Shown piece after piece: positions 35,535-47,145 of a DNA stretch of 64,000 nt; the stretch's first letter is position 1; each line of letters begins with the position of its first letter. The position numbers and the translations under genes were made by a program. Where the stretch lies: the NCBI GenBank assembly GCA_033439795.1, contig JAUTDP010000003.1, forward strand, positions 3,906,001 to 3,970,000. Direction: 5' to 3'. The notes under the pieces were generated by a model. The model was not told the origin of the DNA and made no database searches. It saw only the letters and a program-made list of their open reading frames with translations. Origin of the DNA: Sordaria brevicollis. Taxonomy: Eukaryota; Ascomycota; Sordariomycetes; Sordariales; Sordariaceae.

Positions 35535-38500
35535 CTATTCAGAATCGTCATCATCATCCGACAGTAACTCGTCAACGAGCTCATCCTCATCTTTCCCTTC
35601 TTCCTCTCCGTCTTCCTCATCATCGTCATCTCCAACGTCTTCTTCTTCTTCGTCCTCTCCCCCTTCTTCCTCTCCGTCTTCGTCCCCTTCTTCTTCTTCG
35701 CCCTCTTCTTCCTCTTCCTCCTCTTCGATATCTTCTACTATCTTCGCCTTAGCCTTCATGGCACTAGCCCTCCTACTCCCCCTCCTTCCACTCGTCGGTG
35801 GTTCTTCCTCCTGCCCCTGTTCCTCTTCCTCTTGCTGCTGTGGCTGTACACTAACCACACTCTGCGAACTCCTCCTCCTGCTCCTAACAGAGACACCCCT
35901 CAGTAGCCTCCTCTGCTCTGTGCCTGGCGTCTCCTGAGCTTCTGCCGCGGTAGTAGGTTTCGGTGTTGCTTCCCGATCTTCAGCATCACCATCGCCAACT
36001 TGGGTACCGCCCATCTCCACATCCTCGCCTCCTTCTTCCTCTTCCTCTTTGATGGAAACAGCGACGCTGACTTCTCGCTCTTTTCTCTTCCTGGTGTTAA
36101 CAGGCGCAGCGGAAGCAGCAGCCCCAGATACAGATGGTGCGACGGAACCGGCTCTGGAGGTCGTGCTACCAGCGACGGCGCCAGATTCAGGGGCAACGCT
36201 ACCCGCCCTACTAGGAGGAACGGCGCTGCCTGCCCTGCTGGCGCTTCGCCTGTGGCCGGTGGCGCCGGAGGCGATGGAACCGTGGCGGCCGCCTGCGGCG
36301 TTGTTGGCGGCGTCTTGCTCGGCGGCGGCGTCGAGGGCGTTGACGATCTTGCCGAGGGAGACGTGGATCTTGTAGAGGGCGTTGCGGGAGGTGGCATCGG
36401 AGAGCAGGTTGTTCTCGACGGCGTCGGCAACGAGAGCGTAGACGTCGCGGATCTTGGTAGGGGAGGAGGGGTTGGAGGAAACAGAGCCGGAAGGGATGTA
36501 GAGCTTTGCAAGGAGGGCGGCCATGATGCGCTTTTCTTCTTCTGTTATTGGGTGTCAGTATACAAGCTTCAACAGGAAGCGGGGGGGGGGGGGGGGGTAA
36601 AGGAAACATGATGCTAGGAGATACGTACTGGCTCCGTTTCCTTGCAATCTCTCGAGAATGTCCTTAGCAAAGTCGAGATGGACATCTGCCGAAACAGTCT
36701 TCTTCTCGGGGTCAAGGCCGGCGCTGAACCCTTCATCGGGGTTGTAGCACTTTCTGGGATCCGTCCAGTCAACCAAGCAGGCTGCAATGGTTGACATGCT
36801 GACCATTTGATCATCTACGTCGGCCTCTTCATCATCTAGGCCTTCGCGCACATTGTACAAGGTATGCAGCGCATCCAGCGCAACCCGGCGCATCAGGTTC
36901 TGGTTTTCAGGACGCGAGTAGCAGAAGACCGGCAAGAAGTAATTGAGTGCCTGTCTGACACTCTGGTTCTCTGCACTGGCGGGCTCGAAGTACGCGATGA
37001 CAAGGGTCTTCAACAGCTCCGCCGAGACGTCAACATCGCTGACCACGCGTCCGAGGAGCAGCTTGGAGACAGCCACGGTAGCGGCAGCCTGGACCTCGGG
37101 AGATCTGGCTCCAGCGCGGAGGGCTTTGACGTAGACCTTCAGGAGGTTAGTGTTGTTCGAAAGCAATTGTGCGCCGTGCACATTGAGAATATCGGTAAGG
37201 ATATGTAGAGCGGTGATCTGGAGAGCAGTGTGGCCCTTGGCGAAGAAGTGCATGAACAAGGTGAGGTTCTCCTCGGCAAGCGAACGGTCGAGAAGCGAGC
37301 AAAGGCCGAGACAAACGAGACCGCGCTCGCGAACTGGGGCTTCGTGACTGCGAACAGCAGGAACGACGAGGTTGTTGAGCATGGAGACGAGGTGATCGTT
37401 CTGCTGGAGATTGCCAGCGACATTGGTGAGCATGCACTGCACGATGTGGAGACACTTCATGTTTATCATGATCTCCTTGATCGCCTTCTGGGCCGCCTCC
37501 TCCTCCGAAAGTTCAGGACCCTTGTTCTTCTTTTTCTTAGATTGAGAATCTTCGTCGTCGCTGACTTCGGATCTAGCTGAGTGGAACGACTCGTTGTCAT
37601 CAATATCGCCTTCGTCGGGGACGTCGTCAACGATGGTGTCGTGGACATCGGCAACAGCTTCGAGCACAATACTGCAAAATTCCTTCTCGCCGGCGGCATC
37701 GGGGGCGCATAGGTCTCTCAGAACTTGAACGGTGAGTTTCGTGACTTCATCGGGCAGCTCTGGGATAGAGAGGGTTTGTCGTAATAAGGCGAACATCTTG
37801 CGACGACCAACTTCGTCCGAATAGTCCAGGGTAAGGGCGATATGGAGGAGCTGCTCGACAATGAACTCCTGCTCCACTGTGTCCTCTTCCTCCTCTTCAT
37901 CTTCCACTTCCTGCTCATTGATCCTTTTGATGGCATCGATGAGCACCTTGACATATCGCTCCAGGTAGAACGCGAGTTTGGTGACTTCGGGTAGCTTTTC
38001 GTCAACAAGGGACTCATATTTCCCATTGCCCTCGTTCCTGCAGAAATCGTTGAATGTTCGGGCAACAAAGACGGATTCTGAGCTTAGCGTCTCCCAGAAG
38101 TTGTCGTCGAAGTTCACGGCGTTTCTGTAATCTGCGCGACCTTCCCAGAAGCCCTTCATAGCTTCAAGCGCAACGCCGTTCTCTCCTCCAGAGTTGACAA
38201 CATCAATGCGCTCCAAAAGCTCCAGCAGAGCCTCCATGCTTGGGGGAGACACCTCACTAGGCTGACCTCCTTCAACTGGTGGTGCTGTACCGGCGCAATC
38301 CTCGATCCATCTTTCACGGAAAAGTCGGCATGCGGCCTTGCGCACATTCTCGTCTCTGTCGCGTAAACCCCAGCGAAGAAGCTTCTCTCTCATAGACAGC
38401 GACAAATGGCGGAAGTCACCCAGCGCAGGCAGAAGACGGGAGTAGACAGCGCGCCGCGTAAGCGCATCTTGGTCGCGTGCTCGTTCTAGCAGATACGGCA

Positions 38501-39305
38501 GGGTCGTCGGTAAAATAGGCAGGTTGACCAGGAGTGACCTCCTCACATCGGCGCTAGGGTCGTTCTGCAAGACTTCCAGGAGCTTCTCGAGTAGGCCAGT
38601 CGATCCATCGTCGTCGCTATCGTCGGAATCGGGCTCGCCCTCAATCTGGTTGCCGGCCAACCGTCCAAGACCTAACACAGCTTGCGCACGAACCATTGCC
38701 TCCTTGTCGCGAATCCTCCTAAGTAGACTCGACCGCAGTTTCTGGAAGAGGTCATCGTCAATCGCGTCGAGGGAGTTGATGATATGGGATATAAGTTGAG
38801 TTGATCGGTAGCGCACGAATTTGTCCTTGGCGATCATCAAGGGAAGAACGGTTTCCATCAGATGTCCGGTAAGTCGGGTACTGGGCGTCTCGGGCATGGT
38901 GCTGGCATCCGGATCGGCCTCGCCGAGAATTTCGTTGTCCTTCTCGACGGCGTGTCGCAAGAACAGACCGATGAAGCGAACAGTCTTCTCGCCGACTCCT
39001 TCGCTCTTCTTGATAGGCATGACGCGCAGAACACAGCGCACAAATTCTTTGTTGAAGTCATCCTCCTCGAACTCGTCGGCTTCGGCGGGCTTCTTCGTAC
39101 TCGTTGGCTCATAGCAGCATGCTTCTTGGATCTTGCGCAGGGTCACGGCCAGCTTGCGGTGGGATGCGGTAGTCTTTTGAGCGTCGCGGAAGACGGTCGC
39201 AACTTGTGTTCGGAGCGCATTGTCGGGAGTATCTAATGGTGCTTCTGGGGTGACCGAAGCCTGGCGCGATCCGCGTGTCGCCCTCGTCGATCTGCCCGGC
39301 GCCAT
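35535..39305 (-). CDS. ycg1: Condensin complex subunit 3 (CAP-G / Ycg1 / Cnd3)
   Basis: HEAT-repeat subunit of condensin, needed for mitotic chromosome compaction. Exons 39305-36629 and 36541-35535; 1227 aa. The N-terminal ~900 residues are helical HEAT repeats (FNKEFVRCVLRVMPIKKS, KFVRYRSTQLISHIINSL, KEAMVRAQAVLGLGRLA, DPSADVRRSLLVNLP, RDENVRKAACRLFRERWI). The Cnd3 C-terminal block (LVVPAVRSHEAPVRERGL and onward) follows. The second exon encodes the end of that domain (MAALLAKLYIPSG) and then a ~300-residue low-complexity tail rich in Ser/Ala/Arg, ending in a long Glu/Asp stretch. The 87-base intron contains a 17-base C run (gene orientation). The gene shares a 661 bp promoter region with nop4. 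Confidence 0.92.
36581..36597 (+). repeat. Poly(G) tract, 17 bases, inside the ycg1 intron
   Basis: Uninterrupted run of 17 G on the plus strand, i.e. 17 C in the condensin transcript, starting 33 bases after its donor and lying 40 bases before its acceptor. Confidence 0.9.
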
Positions 39306-39966
39306 GGTCGGCAACGGCTGTTGGTATTAGCGGGACCTGCGCAATGGCAGTCTTCTATTCGTATGCGCTGTGAAAAGAGTACAAGTAATTCAAATCCAAG
39401 ATAAGAAAAACAAGCAAAAAGAAAAAAGAAAGACGTGGTAAAGTTTCGTAGGATGGCTTGCAAATGGGATGAAAGTGACACTATCCGCGAAGGTTGTTTT
39501 GTTTACTTTGCATTGGATCGCTGTGAATTTCCTAGCGGCACCCGTTAGCGGGACCTGACCTGCCCCTGTGGGAGGGGTCGCTGCCCGCTCTCTGCCCTGT
39601 CCGGTCTCTTCTGCCGCAGAACACGAACCCCGGCGTCTTCGGGCTTCGTGCCTGACAGAAGCTGGGCTGGTCTGTGCGCCCCGCTTTGCACACGAAATGC
39701 CAAGCTCAACTGAACGATAAGCTACCCTGCACCTTCTTATCGGACTCCACTTCGAATATTTTTCTTTGGGCGAAGGGTCCAGAACTGTTGTCGCTGGCGG
39801 AAGCTGTACTCGGTGCTTCCCTCCCACCATTGTGCAGTGAGAGGGCCACTTCACATCACTTTGTCTTTTGCATTCATTTTTGGGTATCTTTCTTTCCACC
39901 TTTCCTCTTCCACAACAACCCACATCTATCCCAGCCAATACATTTGACAACACCCCGCCTGCAACA
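39306..39966. other. Bidirectional promoter region ycg1 / nop4
   Basis: 661 bp between divergent start codons. The nop4 side ends in a pyrimidine/A-rich leader. No coding evidence. Confidence 0.55.
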
Positions 39967-42282
39967 ATGGGAAAGGACGGGAACAAGAAGCGCCAACGCG
40001 AGGTGGATGAGGAGATCCCAGTTGATCCCGATGCCATCAAGGATTCCGATGTTGCTGCTACACAGGAGGGACCCCGAAGCAAGAAAGCTAGAGTCGAATC
40101 CAACCGCTCTCTTTTCGTCCGACAGTTGCCCCCAAGTGCTACCGCCGAGTCTCTTACCGAGTTCTTCTCTCAACATTTCCCCGTGAAGCATGCTACCGTT
40201 GTCCTCGACCCCAAGACCAAGACCTCTCGTGGCTATGGTTTCGTCACCTTCACCGATCCCGAGGATACCCTCGAGGCCAAGACTAAGCTCAACAACTTCC
40301 TGCTTGAGGGAAAGCGCCTGAAGCTCGATATTGCCGAAGCCAGACACCGTGATGCGAAGAAGTCCGGCCCTGTCGTCTCCAAGGTCGCCGAGGAGAAGCA
40401 GAAACGCGCCGAAGCCCTCGCCGAGGCCCAGAAACCCAACAAGCTCATCATCCGCAACTTGCCATGGAGTATCAAGAAGCCCGAGCAGCTCGCCGAGCTG
40501 TTCAAGCCATACGGCAAGGTCAGATTCGCCGATTTGCCCAACGACAAGGGCAAGCTCTCTGGTTTCGGTTTCGTCACCCTCCGCGGTCGCAAGAATGCCG
40601 AAAAGGCTATCGAGGCCATCAACGGCATGGAGGTCGATGGCCGCCCATTGGCCGTCGATTGGGCCGTAGACAAGCAGACATGGGAGCAGCAGACTGGTGG
40701 AAAGTCGGAGGACAAGAAGGAGAAGAAGGAAAAGAAGGCCAAGGAGCCCAAGGACAAGAAGACGGAAGAGGAGGAGACCGCTGGTATGACACAGGAGGAG
40801 AAGGATCTCTACAACTTCTTCAAGAGCCAAGGTGAGAACCTTGAGAGTGAAGATGAGGAGGATAAGGACAACGACAGCGACGAGGAGGACGACCAAGACA
40901 AGGACGAGGAGGATATCGATGAGGATGAGGATGAGGAGCAGAACGAGGAACAGAAGCCAGCCAAGAGGTTAACCGACAATTCCCTAACACTCTTCATTCG
41001 CAACCTACCATACACCACTACCGACGAGCAGTTGAAGGCGCACTTCACCCAGTTCGGTGGCATCAGATACGCCAGAGTTGTCAAGGACAAGGCCACCGAC
41101 AGGCCGGCCGGTACCGGTTTCGTGTGCTTCTTCAATGAGGAGGAGATGAAGACCTGCCTCAAGGGCGCGCCCCGCCACCAGCCTGCCCCTACACTCGCCA
41201 AGCACTCCATCCTTCAAGACGAGACCGTCGATCCCGAGGGCAAGTACACGCTCGACGGACGTATCCTGCAGGTCGCCCACGCTGTCTCCAAGGACGAAGC
41301 CGAACGTCTCGCCGAGGCCTCGGCTGGCAAGAAGGACAAGGATAAGAGACGTCTCTACCTCCTTAACGAGGGCGCCATCACCCCTTCGTCCACGCTCTTC
41401 AAGGTCCTCACCCCTACCGAGATCAAGATGCGCGAAGCATCCGCCAACCAGCGCAAGAAGCTCATCCAGTCCAACCCCTCGCTGCACCTGTCGCTCACCC
41501 GTCTCGCCCTCCGCAACCTACCGCGTAACATCGGCTCCAAGGAGCTCAAGGCGCTCGCGCGCCAGGCCGTCGTCGGCTTCGCCAAGGACGTTAAGGAAGG
41601 CAAGCGCGCGCCCATCTCCAAAGAGGAGAACTCGCGCGGCGGCGAGCAGGACAAGGAAAACGAGCGTCTGCGCAAGCTCAAGGGCAAGGGTGTGGTCAAG
41701 CAGGCCAAGATTGTGTTCGAGACGACGACGGGCACCAAGGTGGACGAGAAGGTCGGCGGCGGCAAATCGCGCGGCTACGGCTTCATCGAGTACTCGTCGC
41801 ACCGCTGGGCGCTCATGGGTCTGCGCTACCTCAACGGATATCCCGTGAAGAACGAGCTCGGCAAGACGCAGAGGCTGATTGTCGAGTTCGCTATCGAGAA
41901 CGCCAACGTGGTGCAGCGCAGGAGACAGGAGGAGGAGAAGCAGAAGACCATGACGCCTGCCGAGAGGAAGGCGGAGAAGGAGGAGAAGATGAAGAACAAG
42001 GAGGCCAAGGAGGCCTTCAAGGCTGGAAAGAAGGCCGCTGGCAAGAAGGGCGGCAAGCCCGAGAAGCCAGCTGGGTGGAATAAGGGCAAAGATAAGAAGG
42101 GTCCGGCTGAGACGGCCAAGGCTGGAGCTGCGGCCCCGGCGAGGGAGGTCAAGCCGGAGGATATCAAGGTGGATAAGAAGGGCAAGAAGAGTGAGGAGGC
42201 CAAGGAGGCCATCATGACCAAGATTTTGGCAAGGAAGAGACAGCAGAGGAAAAAGAAGGCCAACATTAGGGGGAAGAAATAA
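39967..42282 (+). CDS. nop4: Nucleolar RNA-binding protein Nop4 (RBM28 family)
   Basis: Four-RRM protein required for 60S subunit assembly and 27S pre-rRNA processing. Intronless, 771 aa, from the ATG in CAACAATGGG. RRM1 starts near residue 48 (SLFVRQLPPSA ... SRGYGFVTF). RRM2 (~158-235) has KLIIRNLPWSI ... LSGFGFVTL. An acidic Glu/Asp linker (~270-335) precedes RRM3 (LTLFIRNLPYTT ... AGTGFVCF). RRM4 (LALRNLPRNI ... SRGYGFIEYSSHRWALMGLRYLNG) is the divergent one, with its RNP2 and RNP1 far apart as in yeast Nop4. The C terminus is Lys-rich. The large antisense frames over this gene are shadows of its codon bias. Confidence 0.92.
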   Translation: MGKDGNKKRQREVDEEIPVDPDAIKDSDVAATQEGPRSKKARVESNRSLFVRQLPPSATAESLTEFFSQHFPVKHATVVLDPKTKTSRGYGFVTFTDPEDTLEAKTKLNNFLLEGKRLKLDIAEARHRDAKKSGPVVSKVAEEKQKRAEALAEAQKPNKLIIRNLPWSIKKPEQLAELFKPYGKVRFADLPNDKGKLSGFGFVTLRGRKNAEKAIEAINGMEVDGRPLAVDWAVDKQTWEQQTGGKSEDKKEKKEKKAKEPKDKKTEEEETAGMTQEEKDLYNFFKSQGENLESEDEEDKDNDSDEEDDQDKDEEDIDEDEDEEQNEEQKPAKRLTDNSLTLFIRNLPYTTTDEQLKAHFTQFGGIRYARVVKDKATDRPAGTGFVCFFNEEEMKTCLKGAPRHQPAPTLAKHSILQDETVDPEGKYTLDGRILQVAHAVSKDEAERLAEASAGKKDKDKRRLYLLNEGAITPSSTLFKVLTPTEIKMREASANQRKKLIQSNPSLHLSLTRLALRNLPRNIGSKELKALARQAVVGFAKDVKEGKRAPISKEENSRGGEQDKENERLRKLKGKGVVKQAKIVFETTTGTKVDEKVGGGKSRGYGFIEYSSHRWALMGLRYLNGYPVKNELGKTQRLIVEFAIENANVVQRRRQEEEKQKTMTPAERKAEKEEKMKNKEAKEAFKAGKKAAGKKGGKPEKPAGWNKGKDKKGPAETAKAGAAAPAREVKPEDIKVDKKGKKSEEAKEAIMTKILARKRQQRKKKANIRGKK

Positions 42283-42807
42283 GCACTCTGCCTGGCTGGG
42301 TTTATGAAGGTTAATGTAGGGAAGGATTGGGTCTACATATCATGTTCATTTGTATCTATATCACATTCAAAAGCAATGTTTCAGCGGTTTCAAGCAATTT
42401 TTGGTCCCTCAAATGTGTGTGTATATGGAAGGTTAGTTGGCCTCGTGTACTCCGCTCTCTTTATACCCTCTTCATACCCTCTTCATACCCTTTTTCACTC
42501 TGTCTTCCAACCTCTCTTAACTCTCACTACGATTACAACGGGCAGAACGAGACTTTGAAGTATTATGGCGGTTCCGTCATGTACACCAGCCAAATCTCTC
42601 GATTACAGTCCTTTTTAAACCAAATCAACGATCAATTAACATTGTACGCCTCTAAATGCTCTTACAAAAACGCCATTGCTTTCTTGTTAGCTAGCTAAGT
42701 GGCTTGCTTTTTCTCTTGCTATGCTAAACGCTCGCATGCTTTCTTCTAAGAATAACAAATGTCCCACCCTTACTCCCTATATATTCACATTATCTACATT
42801 TGTACAA
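42283..42807. other. Convergent intergenic region nop4 / NIPA gene
   Basis: About 0.52 kb between two stop codons, AT-richer than the flanking genes, with a short tandem repeat at 42462-42491. Presumed 3' UTRs. Confidence 0.5.
42462..42491 (+). repeat. Short tandem repeat, 11 bp unit
   Basis: Nearly three copies of an 11-base unit TACCCTCTTCA in the convergent 3' region. No function suggested. Confidence 0.6.
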
Positions 42808-45451
42808 TTAAACAGCAGCACTCCTCGTCGCTTCCAAGCGACTTCCCTGCCCTTCCTCATCTTCTTCCGCCTCAACTACCCTATTCTCCCCATTCGCATT
42901 CGCAATAGTCCTAAAATTAGGATCCGTCCCTCTCCTCCTCATTCCCATCCTACTCCTACTAGCGCTGGGCCGTATCGTCGCTTGCGAGCCGTTATTACTA
43001 CTACTCGCAGTAGCTACGGTTCCGTGTGCTTGCCAGGAGCCGCCGCCCATCCTCCACCCACCACCCAACAACTCCGCCAACGTCCCGCTTAGACTTCGAG
43101 CTCGACCTCTTATTCCTTGGTCTCCACCCTGTTCCTCCCCTTTGTTGTTGTTGCTGCCAAGTCTGGTAAGATCAAGCAACGGACCAAAAGTGCTGGTACT
43201 ACCCACTGCACTACTTCCGCCGCCGCGTCCTCTGGCATTTTCTAGGTCGTAGTAACCGTCTTCGGCGTCTAGGTCGCCTTGTGGAACGAAAAGACTGTTT
43301 CTGAGACCCGCCCGGCTTCGGCGACCTGCTATCCTTCTCTGGGTGGGCGAGTCGTTTTCGGTGGCGATGCCGAGATGAGGGAGAAGTCTGTCTGCTACTA
43401 CGGCGCCGAGTGTGGAAGAGAAAGGTGAAGGGGAGATCATGGGGGTCTTGCCGCCGGCGTGATGATGGCCGTAATGGGAGTGAGCGTTGGAGGGGCGATG
43501 GGATTGGGAGAGAGTAGAAGATGAGACGGGTGCGCGCGGTGTCATCGGCCGCGAGGCGGATGGGGGTGTCTGGGCTGAGCCGGTCCGTGATGGGGAGGAG
43601 TTGCGAGTAATGGTGATGTTGGGTCGCGGGGTGGTTGAGAGGATGTCAGGGGTAGCAACTTCGTCGGAGCCGACGGGGATGGAGGGGATGGTGTCCGAGG
43701 AGATGGTGTGTGGGCCTATGCCTGGATGCTGGTAGTATGCGTCGATTTCGGGAATGTATTCTTCGCTTCTGTTTCTGTCTTGTACCGACGACGCCGCCGA
43801 CCTCCACGGGTTATCGAGCAAGGGCGCATCTTCGTGGTCATTGTCGTCGTCTGATTCTTCGAGGAGAGTGTTCTGAGGTTTAGTTCTGGTGTTGCTGCGC
43901 GAAGAATAGCCGGTATCCTCCGCCTCTTCTACTGCTGATAGGGGTCTGACTGCCCCTTCCTTAAAACTGACACGCGACGACCGCCTAGATCTCGCGGAAT
44001 CGCTACGTCTGCGAGAGGGCTGGCGGGGCGTGTGTGGTGATGAGGTCGCTGCAACGATTGCCGCTGCTGCCCCTAGAGTTGGGCCCTGTTCCGCAAGGCC
44101 AATGGTTTCGTCGACACCTTCGGCGTCGGAGAGAACCTCTTCGTCGTCTTCTTCCTCCTCGTTGTGCGGCCTGCCACTAGTAATGAGGAAGACACCGAAG
44201 AAGGTCAACATGCAGCCACCGATAAACTTGAGAGCCTGCTTCTTGGTGGTTCTCTCAAAGTCCCGATAGAGAACAGCACTCCCGATGATTACAGATAGTG
44301 TAAACAGAACGAATTGGACAGGGATGACCTGCGTAGAATCGAAACGTCGGAGTGCCTTGTTGACATAATGGACTTGCATGACTGCAGTGAAAAGTAAAAT
44401 AAAGGCCAGAACGTATGTAATGGGTGTGGTAAATGCGGCGAGAAGAGTTGAAGAGATCATAGATGAGACGCCCTTGGTAGAAAGTGCGGTGTATCCGCCT
44501 ATGTAACACTGGTTATTAGCACAGAGCTACTACTGGGAAGATGTCGATAAACGTACCAAACAGACCGACCAGACCCAGATCTATCAGGATGGTCCGGTTG
44601 CCGTATCTAGGGCTCGCCCACATAAGGAGAACAATCAGGGCACAGCTGATGCCCATGTAGATCTCAAATTCCATAGTCGTGATCGCATCCCAGACTTCAT
44701 GTGGCCCCATCTTGGTCTCTTGCGACTCGGCACTCAAGACCACAACGACGGCACCCGCAACGGCAGTAAGAACACCAAAGAAGTCTCGCCGGCGGAAGAC
44801 CTCTTTGAAGAAGATGGGCGCAATAATGCAGTTGGAAACCAGAGCTACAACACCGAGTGGACTGACGACGGAAGCCGGAGCAAAGCCATACGCCAGGAAG
44901 TTGCCCGTCTCGCCCACTGTGATCAAGGCCTGGCCCAGCCACCAGTACGGATCCTTCAGATATGTGGTTGCGACCTTGACCTCCCCTCCAGTGGGAGTCA
45001 AAGACTCAGACCAACCCGAGTCGGTAGAATCGGAGGGCCGTGTAAGAGGCTCAGTTTCATGGGCATCAATGGCCAAATCGCTATTGGGATGGCGAGCCGT
45101 GTCCTTCCTGGAAAGACTTCCGTCTGATGGGGCTGTAGTACCGTATATACCTCCGCTTCCAGAACTTGTTCCATTTGTCTTGGCCCTAGCCTCCCTAAGG
45201 GCCTGCTTTGCGCGCCGTCGTACCTCAGCCCGGTGCTCATTCAACCGTATGTGGGCATATCGTTGGACGTTGAGGGCGAGAGCTATTAGGATGTTACCGC
45301 AGATGGCGGTGATGATGCCGATAAGCGAAGACCAGTTTTGAAGGTCGTCATCGTTTCCGTGATCGCCGCCGTCCACGGACGGAATATCGACTTCGGGCAA
45401 GTATTCAATGGGCCACAGACCGGCTGCGGAGGCGGGAGCGGGCAAGTGCAT
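42808..45451 (-). CDS. NIPA-type magnesium transporter (DUF803)
   Basis: Multi-pass membrane protein of the NIPA/DUF803 family, Mg2+ transporters of the drug/metabolite transporter superfamily. Exons 45451-44557 and 44498-42808; 861 aa. Spans: SSLIGIITAICGNILIALALNVQ (~42-64), then a cytosolic insert rich in Ser/Thr. Next come the conserved KDPYWWLGQALITVGETGNFLAYGFAPASVVSPLGVVALVSNCIIAP, FFGVLTAVAGAVVVVLS and, across the splice, GLVGLFG-GYTALSTKGVSS. The last spans are ITYVLAFILLFTAVMQVHYVNKALRRFDSTQVIPVQFV and GGCMLTFFGVFLI. The C-terminal ~430 residues are a disordered, Ser/Arg-rich cytosolic tail, long for the family but common in fungi. Confidence 0.9.
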
Positions 45452-47145
45452 CGTTGCCGTCGAGGTTGGTTTCTGTCAAAGTTCGGAGCCAGCTTTGGAG
45501 GGGTATGGTTCGGGATCGAGATCAAGCAGATCGAGGTCGCGGATGGAGCGGCGTCCCAGAGAGCAACGCACACAGCTCGCGGCGTTCAGGGCTCACAGTC
45601 GGAGGTCATGGAATGTTGGTTCGAAACTGGGAAGCACATGTGAAGCAATCGGTGGACGAGATGGGACAACGGGTCATGCCCTGCTTTCGCTTGTATGTGT
45701 AGTAGTAGGTAGGTAGGCTCGAGCCGTTCGAGTAAGGTTTCGGTTTACGTTGCAGTCGTTGGTGGTTGTTGACTCTTGGTGTCTGTCGTCTGCCCGTTTG
45801 TATGGTCTCTTTTATCTTTTGCGCTTTTCTGGCTGCCTGATGGCCGTACAATCTCGTTGTTGTCGGTCGGGCGCTTGATATGGACAAGAAGAGGATACTA
45901 AGAAGAGAGAGAAGTCGAGAAGAACAGGAACGTCGGAAATGGAAATGTCTATTACGAGACTGGTGTCGCGGTGGCCGCAGTAGCTGATCGGAGTTTAGAG
46001 TGGGTGTTCCGTCGAAGGGTGAAATTGCAGCGAACAGAGAGAAGGGAACGGCGTTCAGGTAGGTTGCATCTCGAGATCCAACAGAGTGACGGACGGGATG
46101 GTGGTTGTCGAATGCGCAGCCCGAGTTGTGCGCGAGAGTCCGAGATTCTTGGAGTGTATAATGTCATACGAGATGAACTTTGGGACGGGAACCCTTGAGG
46201 AACCCGCGACACTAACAAACTGAATTGTGCAGAGACAGACTCGGTGGTGTCGCTAAAATGGGTGCCGTTACTGCCGGGATGAGGGAGGGAATTGGGGTTC
46301 GCTCCTGCTGCCAGGAATAGCGCCTGACGAAACCCTGGAAGGCTCGCCTCATGTCCGGAATCTAGCGTCTGGGCTCCTGTCACTCATTGCAAGCTCCACT
46401 TCCATATCGCTATCGATCGGGCAATTCAGCGATTCCAATTTCCAGGCTGTGGTGGGGCAGCTGCTGTTAACGATTTGGGTTCTTATTGTCCGTCTTGGAT
46501 GATGATTCTTCAGCTCAACCTCGCTTCATTTTGTTTACTTGCGCATTGACTTTTTTGATTCCGGTGAGGCAGTAAAGATTGAGTTGTTTACCTATGCTTA
46601 GTATTGGTATCATGACTGTGTCTCTTTCATCTTGAGGTTGCCCTTGCTCATAGCACTCTAGTTTACCCAACTCTGATACCTCTTATCAATACATCCAATG
46701 CTAAGCCTTTAACACTTACATTCAATAATGCTCCCGTAGGGCTTTGGGTAGAAACTTAAACGTTTGGAGACAATGGCTCCTCAGGTGATGTTCAAACATA
46801 TAAAGTACATATCGGCATCGGCTGTTTTTAGACGTCTATGTCCATCTCTATGGTATACTCTGGTTACTCAGACACAGATAGCCGTAGAGGTACTCATCTG
46901 ATATCGAGGTACGTACCTCTCTGTCCCGTGCAACAGAAGGATCTAGCAAGTGCCACTGAGGTCATTTTTCAGTGGCATCACCGAAGCACCAAGCTCCAAT
47001 TCCCCACCCCCACACGTTAGCACGGAAACAACCTCAACCATAACTCAACCTTCGAGACACATCACCTGTTCTCAACTTCCCCTCTCCAGCTTTTACCTCG
47101 AATTCATCCATCAACAGTTGATCTACCGCCAGTGACCACAACACA
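45452..47145. other. Divergent promoter region, NIPA gene / 47146 gene
   Basis: About 1.7 kb between two start codons without a supportable gene. It must carry both promoters. The part before 47146 (47000-47140) is a C/A/T-rich leader. Confidence 0.5.

Noticed and set aside
35900..36611. Two ~203-codon frames, one on each strand
   Set aside because: Alternative frames of the repetitive Ser/Ala/Glu-coding tail of the condensin gene.
39874..40896. 340-codon minus-strand frame
   Set aside because: Antisense shadow of nop4, Leu/Val-rich with no domain; the sense frame carries RRMs.
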